From contig JAKISF010000004.1 of assembly GCA_021648725.1 (NCBI GenBank), forward strand, positions 53,736 through 117,735: DNA of 64,000 nucleotides, read 5' to 3'. The notes beneath the pieces are model-generated. The model saw only the letters and a program-made list of their open reading frames with translations, made no database searches and was not told the origin of the DNA. Positions 60,028 to 64,000 of the stretch are shown here, piece by piece (the stretch's first letter is position 1; each line of letters starts with the position of its first letter). This DNA is from Bacteroidales bacterium (lineage in GTDB: Bacteria; Bacteroidota; Bacteroidia; Bacteroidales; JAADGE01). Position numbers and translations under genes: made by a program.

Positions 60028-63000
60028 ATGAAACATCTTACTTTACTAACTTTATTTTTCGCCCTTATGTTTTCTTTAAGTTTCGGACAAAAAAAACTTA
60101 CCGAAATAACAAAGAAAGAAGATAATAGTGTATTAGACATTAAATGGGGAACAGAATCGCATGTTATACAATGTTCTCAATTTAACATTACAAAACCCTT
60201 ACGAGAAATGATGGTTCCGGATGCTTCTATGCTGGAAAGAAAAAGCTACCCTTTTACGGAATGGCCGGATAAAAGAGATATGCCGGTGCAAACATTCAGA
60301 CCTGAGGTAAGAGCCGGTGATGCAAAATACGGTAATGACCCTTCAATAATTCAAACAGAACAAGGAAAAACTCTCGGAAAAGCTCCCATTCAAAATTGGG
60401 ATGGGATGAATAGCGGTTCATTTCGCCCTCATGACCCAACCGGAGCAGCCGGACCGAACCATTATATGCAAGCCATAAACGGAGACACTTATCAAATTTG
60501 GGATAAAACAGGAACTGTACTGGGAACGGGAGCAATAAGTGCATTGTGGTCTCCCGCAGGAGGCGATGGTGACCCAATCATTCTGTATGACAAAGACGCT
60601 GATAGATTTTTTATGGCACAATTTGCCGGTGGCGGTAATGGTAATGACATTTTTATAGGAGTTTCAGTTACTCCTGACCCCACAGGTTCGTGGTACACAT
60701 ACAAATGGACATCGCCTGATTTTCCTGACTACCTGAAATTTGCAGCTTGGCATGACGGTTATTATATGACAGCAAATTTTGCTCAAAAGATTTATGCTTT
60801 TAACAGAACAAAAATGCTGGGAGGTGACGGCACGGCAGAAGCTGTTTATCAAACATTCAGTCCTCCGCAAAGTGGTTTCTTTGTCCCGGCAGCTGCGGAT
60901 GCTTCAGACGGCACATTCCCTACAACCGGCCCTTGTCCGATATTTTGTTACCAAGATGACGGATGGACAGGTGTAACCTCTGATGCAGTAAACATATATG
61001 ATGCTTCTATGAATTGGGGATCACTTACAATGGCTGTAAACTTAAATACATCTTTAAACACAAGTGCATTTGATGCTTCTTATGATCCGGGATGGGATGA
61101 TGTTGCACAACCCGGAACTACTCAACTGTTAGACGGTATCGGCGGAGCAATGATGTTTCGGACACAATGGAAAACTTGGTCGGGCTATAATACCGTTGTT
61201 ACTAATTGGGCTGTGCAAGTAACACCAACCCAAAGAGGTATTTTTTGGAGTGAATTACGCCAAGACCAAACAACAGGCAATTGGTCAATATATCAACAAG
61301 GTATTTATGCTCCCGGAACAGATAATGTTTGGATGGGAAGTATTGCAATGAATGATGCCGGACACATTGCATTAGCATATAACAAAACAAATGTTGCTTC
61401 AACTGTATATATGAGTCTGGCATATGCAGGACGACTGTCATGCGACCCTCTCGGAACTTTGCCGATTACAGAAGTTATTGCAATGCCCGGTGCAGGCTAT
61501 CAAACAACATTAAACAGAGTTGGTGATTATGCCCAGACGAGCCTTGACCCTGATGGAACTACTTTTTGGCACACAGGAGAATACATCTATCAGACAGCTA
61601 GTTACACCTCTGCTGATACACGTGTTTACTCTTTCCAATTACCCGGAGCCTGTGCCCCTCCGACAGTATCAAATGTCTCTCCTACAAGCTTATTTGAAGA
61701 CAGAGGAAAGCAAATCACAATAACCGGCTCTGACCTCGACGGTTGTACGTTTGATATAGGTGGTGTTACGGGAACAGTTGTTTCAAATGACGGAAGTACG
61801 GCTGTTATTGATTTCCCGCCGGGAAATTACACAAACAGCACTTTAACTGTGTTAAATGCTCAAGGAAGTGATACTTGGGCTATGACAGTCAGTACGCGTA
61901 ATACAATACCTGTTGTTGCAGGAGCCGGAGTTACAAGCGATGACCATCCGACAATTCAAAGTGCCGTTGACGGACTTTTTGCATGGTACGGAACAACTGC
62001 TTTTAATGCAGGAGATTTACCCGGAGCAAAAATAATTGAAGTTGCCGTCGGAACTTATACAGAAGGTATTACTTTAAACAGCGGTCTTACACCCGATGCG
62101 ACAAATACTTTAACAATACAACCTTTGGCAGGCAATATTGTCATTGTTGATGCCACAGGAAATAACTACGGCTTTGATTTAAGTACTGTAAATTATGTTA
62201 TACTGACAGGATTTACTGTTCACAGTGCTGATTTGGATAATATTTATGCACAAGGAAATACCGTAACAATACAATACAATAAAACTTACGGCTCAACCGG
62301 AGGAAGCGGTATAAAAGTTGAAACGGGAACTCCGTTTACAGTTGCTAACAACCTGTCTTACACAAACTACAACTACGGAATTCACGTAAACAGTTCAAAC
62401 AATTTCATAAAAAATAATACTGTAGATGATAACGGACACAATTTAACAGGAACACAAACATTATTAAAATCTTATACAACACCTTCTGTTTCAATACCTG
62501 ATAACGGATGCCCGGGAACAGTTGCTGATGCAACAATTAATGTTCCTGAAAACGTAACAATTACAAATGTGCGAGTTTTAAATATGAACATAACTCATAC
62601 TTGGGACGGTGATTTGGAAATTTCTTTAATTCACCCTGATGCAACGTCTGTAAGTTTATGTCTAAGCAGAGGAGGTAACGGTGATAACTTTACTAATACA
62701 AACTTTGATGATGCCGCCGGTACTGCAATTTCGGCAGGAACAGCCCCGTTTACCGGAACTTTTACACCGGAAACAGCTTTATCCGCATTAGATACAAAAA
62801 CATCTACAGGAAACTGGAATTTACGCGTTTGTGACGGTGCTAGTGCTGATATTGGATCAATTGAAAGCTGGCAACTAGAAATTTCATATAGTGCTAATGA
62901 GCAAATAGGTTCAGGAATTTACGTGGGCTCGGTAACAGGCAATATAGTTGAGAATAACATTTCAGTAGCAAAAGCCGGAAGTAACAGCTATTATGCTCTT

Positions 63001-64000
63001 CAAAGCCCGGCAAATTCACTTACATCAAACTACAATACCTATTACACAACAAACACAAACTTATTTGACTATAACGGCACAATTGATAACACAGGACCCT
63101 TGGGAGCAAATGATTTAACAGGAGATCCCGTATTTATCGGAGGAGGCGACTATCATATTTTCTCAACTGCCGATTCTTATGCCGGCGGCGAATGGCCTCC
63201 GACAACTGCAACCGCAGGAACTTGGACAACAGATGCAAGTGATTCTCCCGCAATTGATGCAGGTAATACAGCAGATGCTTTTGCAAATGAACCTGCACCA
63301 AACGGAAGTTTAATTAATCAAGGTGCATACGGTAATACACCGCAAGCATCAAAATCAAATACGGTAGTTTGTACCTACCCTACTGCCCAAGCAACAAGCT
63401 TTTCTGTTGATGCAACAAACAATAATGATGTTACTGTTTCATGGACAAGAGGAACAGGAGGCGATGCTGTAATTGTGTTAGTACACGAAACAGTTGCAGT
63501 AGATTCTGACCCTGTTGACGGAGTTACTTACACTGCAAATACTATATTTGCTTCAGGAACACAAATAGGAGTTGGGAATTATGTTGTTCTTGATGCAAAT
63601 GCAACTTCTGTAACTGTTACCGGCTTAACAGCATCTACAACTTATCATTTTGCAATTTACGAATATTCAACAACAGGTAATTGCTACTTAGTTCCTGCTT
63701 TAACAGGAAATGCAACAACAACTTCTCCTCCTACTTATAATTGGACGGGAACAACAAATTCAGATTGGTTTACGACTACAAACTGGAGTTCAGGAATAAT
63801 ACCGAGCTCAACAGATGATGTAACAATACCTAACGTAACCAATCAGCCCTTTATAGATAACGGAATCGGTACAGTTGCCGTTTGTAACAACATGACAATA
63901 GATGCAAGTGCAAGTGTTACAATTGACGTAACCGGATATATGACCGTAAGCGGAGCAATTACAAATAATGCAGGTACTGCAGGTTTAGTTATTAACTCTG
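60028..64000 (+). CDS. Giant secreted protein with TIG, beta-helix, proprotein-convertase P domain and NWTG module (partial)
   Basis: The gene opens at ATG 60028 and stays open for at least 1324 codons to the window end, so the C-terminus is missing. A signal peptide ends in LSFGQ (about residue 21). Residues about 130-540 form a propeller-like region with PHDPTGAAGPNHYMQ and GDPIILYDKDADRFF, a pattern seen in secreted Bacteroidota proteins. A TIG/IPT-like domain lies near 541-625, a right-handed beta-helix near 655-800, and a proprotein-convertase P domain near 818-955 (IPDNGCPGT, THTWDGDLEISLIHP, TGNWNLRVCDGA). An FN3-like domain then leads to a NWTG module from about 1238. No peptidase domain is seen. 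It is probably T9SS cargo like its neighbour; the sorting domain is beyond the window. Confidence 0.82.
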   Translation, partial: MKHLTLLTLFFALMFSLSFGQKKLTEITKKEDNSVLDIKWGTESHVIQCSQFNITKPLREMMVPDASMLERKSYPFTEWPDKRDMPVQTFRPEVRAGDAKYGNDPSIIQTEQGKTLGKAPIQNWDGMNSGSFRPHDPTGAAGPNHYMQAINGDTYQIWDKTGTVLGTGAISALWSPAGGDGDPIILYDKDADRFFMAQFAGGGNGNDIFIGVSVTPDPTGSWYTYKWTSPDFPDYLKFAAWHDGYYMTANFAQKIYAFNRTKMLGGDGTAEAVYQTFSPPQSGFFVPAAADASDGTFPTTGPCPIFCYQDDGWTGVTSDAVNIYDASMNWGSLTMAVNLNTSLNTSAFDASYDPGWDDVAQPGTTQLLDGIGGAMMFRTQWKTWSGYNTVVTNWAVQVTPTQRGIFWSELRQDQTTGNWSIYQQGIYAPGTDNVWMGSIAMNDAGHIALAYNKTNVASTVYMSLAYAGRLSCDPLGTLPITEVIAMPGAGYQTTLNRVGDYAQTSLDPDGTTFWHTGEYIYQTASYTSADTRVYSFQLPGACAPPTVSNVSPTSLFEDRGKQITITGSDLDGCTFDIGGVTGTVVSNDGSTAVIDFPPGNYTNSTLTVLNAQGSDTWAMTVSTRNTIPVVAGAGVTSDDHPTIQSAVDGLFAWYGTTAFNAGDLPGAKIIEVAVGTYTEGITLNSGLTPDATNTLTIQPLAGNIVIVDATGNNYGFDLSTVNYVILTGFTVHSADLDNIYAQGNTVTIQYNKTYGSTGGSGIKVETGTPFTVANNLSYTNYNYGIHVNSSNNFIKNNTVDDNGHNLTGTQTLLKSYTTPSVSIPDNGCPGTVADATINVPENVTITNVRVLNMNITHTWDGDLEISLIHPDATSVSLCLSRGGNGDNFTNTNFDDAAGTAISAGTAPFTGTFTPETALSALDTKTSTGNWNLRVCDGASADIGSIESWQLEISYSANEQIGSGIYVGSVTGNIVENNISVAKAGSNSYYALQSPANSLTSNYNTYYTTNTNLFDYNGTIDNTGPLGANDLTGDPVFIGGGDYHIFSTADSYAGGEWPPTTATAGTWTTDASDSPAIDAGNTADAFANEPAPNGSLINQGAYGNTPQASKSNTVVCTYPTAQATSFSVDATNNNDVTVSWTRGTGGDAVIVLVHETVAVDSDPVDGVTYTANTIFASGTQIGVGNYVVLDANATSVTVTGLTASTTYHFAIYEYSTTGNCYLVPALTGNATTTSPPTYNWTGTTNSDWFTTTNWSSGIIPSSTDDVTIPNVTNQPFIDNGIGTVAVCNNMTIDASASVTIDVTGYMTVSGAITNNAGTAGLVINS

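Noticed and set aside
60296..61441. Several minus-strand and plus-strand short frames between 60.3 and 61.7 kb
   Set aside because: All lie inside one continuous plus-strand frame from 60028 to the window end that has a signal peptide and recognisable domains.
1..64000. tRNA, rRNA, insertion sequences, integrases, toxin-antitoxin or defence systems
   Set aside because: None found on reading both strands; intergenic gaps are short and no transposase or recombinase motifs appear.

Overview
The window is AT-rich, densely coded chromosomal DNA from a member of the Bacteroidota. Four things point there. Type IX secretion (T9SS) genes are present (porU, a PorP/SprF protein, gldJ). Secreted proteins end in T9SS sorting domains. 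Bacteroidota-restricted families occur (DUF5683, DUF5063, DUF6702). The promoter element TAnnTTTG recurs upstream of genes. Genus cannot be set from sequence reading alone. No tRNA, rRNA, CRISPR array, insertion sequence or prophage was seen.

Layout. 0-7.5 kb (+): the 3' end of parB, a DUF5683 protein, a LysM lytic transglycosylase, two SGNH hydrolase-like proteins, an MBOAT acyltransferase and a DUF5063 protein; the middle genes look like a cell-wall or polysaccharide O-acetylation cassette. 7.5-17 kb: a T9SS island with a secreted FGE-like protein, a GNAT-like orphan and porU on the minus strand, then a PorP/SprF protein, gldJ and murF on the plus strand. 17-28.8 kb: a secreted M14 carboxypeptidase, an acyl-CoA dehydrogenase, a nitrilase-family amidase, a lysophospholipid acyltransferase, a DUF6702 protein, a CHU_C (type B) surface protein, a TPR protein and a Wzz-like protein. 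28.8-42.2 kb (-): one long surface-polysaccharide cluster from surE to an O-antigen ligase, including WecA-like and WecB enzymes, three GT4 glycosyltransferases, Wzx, a Wzy candidate, and an unusual deacetylase plus LpxD-like acyltransferase pair. 42.3-53.3 kb: housekeeping genes (thioesterase, dsbD, rlmB, lpxB, rng, a bS22-like 30-residue protein, HU, ftsE) mixed with two small lipoproteins and a secreted endonuclease/exonuclease/phosphatase-fold protein. 53.6-64 kb (+): two very large modular secreted proteins, the second running off the window.

How they fit. PorU is the T9SS sortase that removes C-terminal sorting domains and joins cargo to a lipopolysaccharide. The window encodes PorU, several likely cargo proteins, and a cluster able to make an LPS-linked glycan. 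That the glycan is the cargo anchor is inference, not shown by the sequence.

Several gene starts were moved from the longest reading frame (gldJ, murF, the acyl-CoA dehydrogenase, the lysophospholipid acyltransferase, the DUF6702 gene, the Wzz-like gene, surE, rlmB and the small membrane protein before lpxB). The reasons were TTG/GTG upstream extensions, or promoter or terminator motifs inside the extension. lpxB, rng and the GNAT-like gene appear to use genuine TTG or GTG starts. Two items are easily missed: a 30-residue bS22/COX24-like gene at 52034-52126, and a decayed DsbD-domain fragment at 44877-44991.
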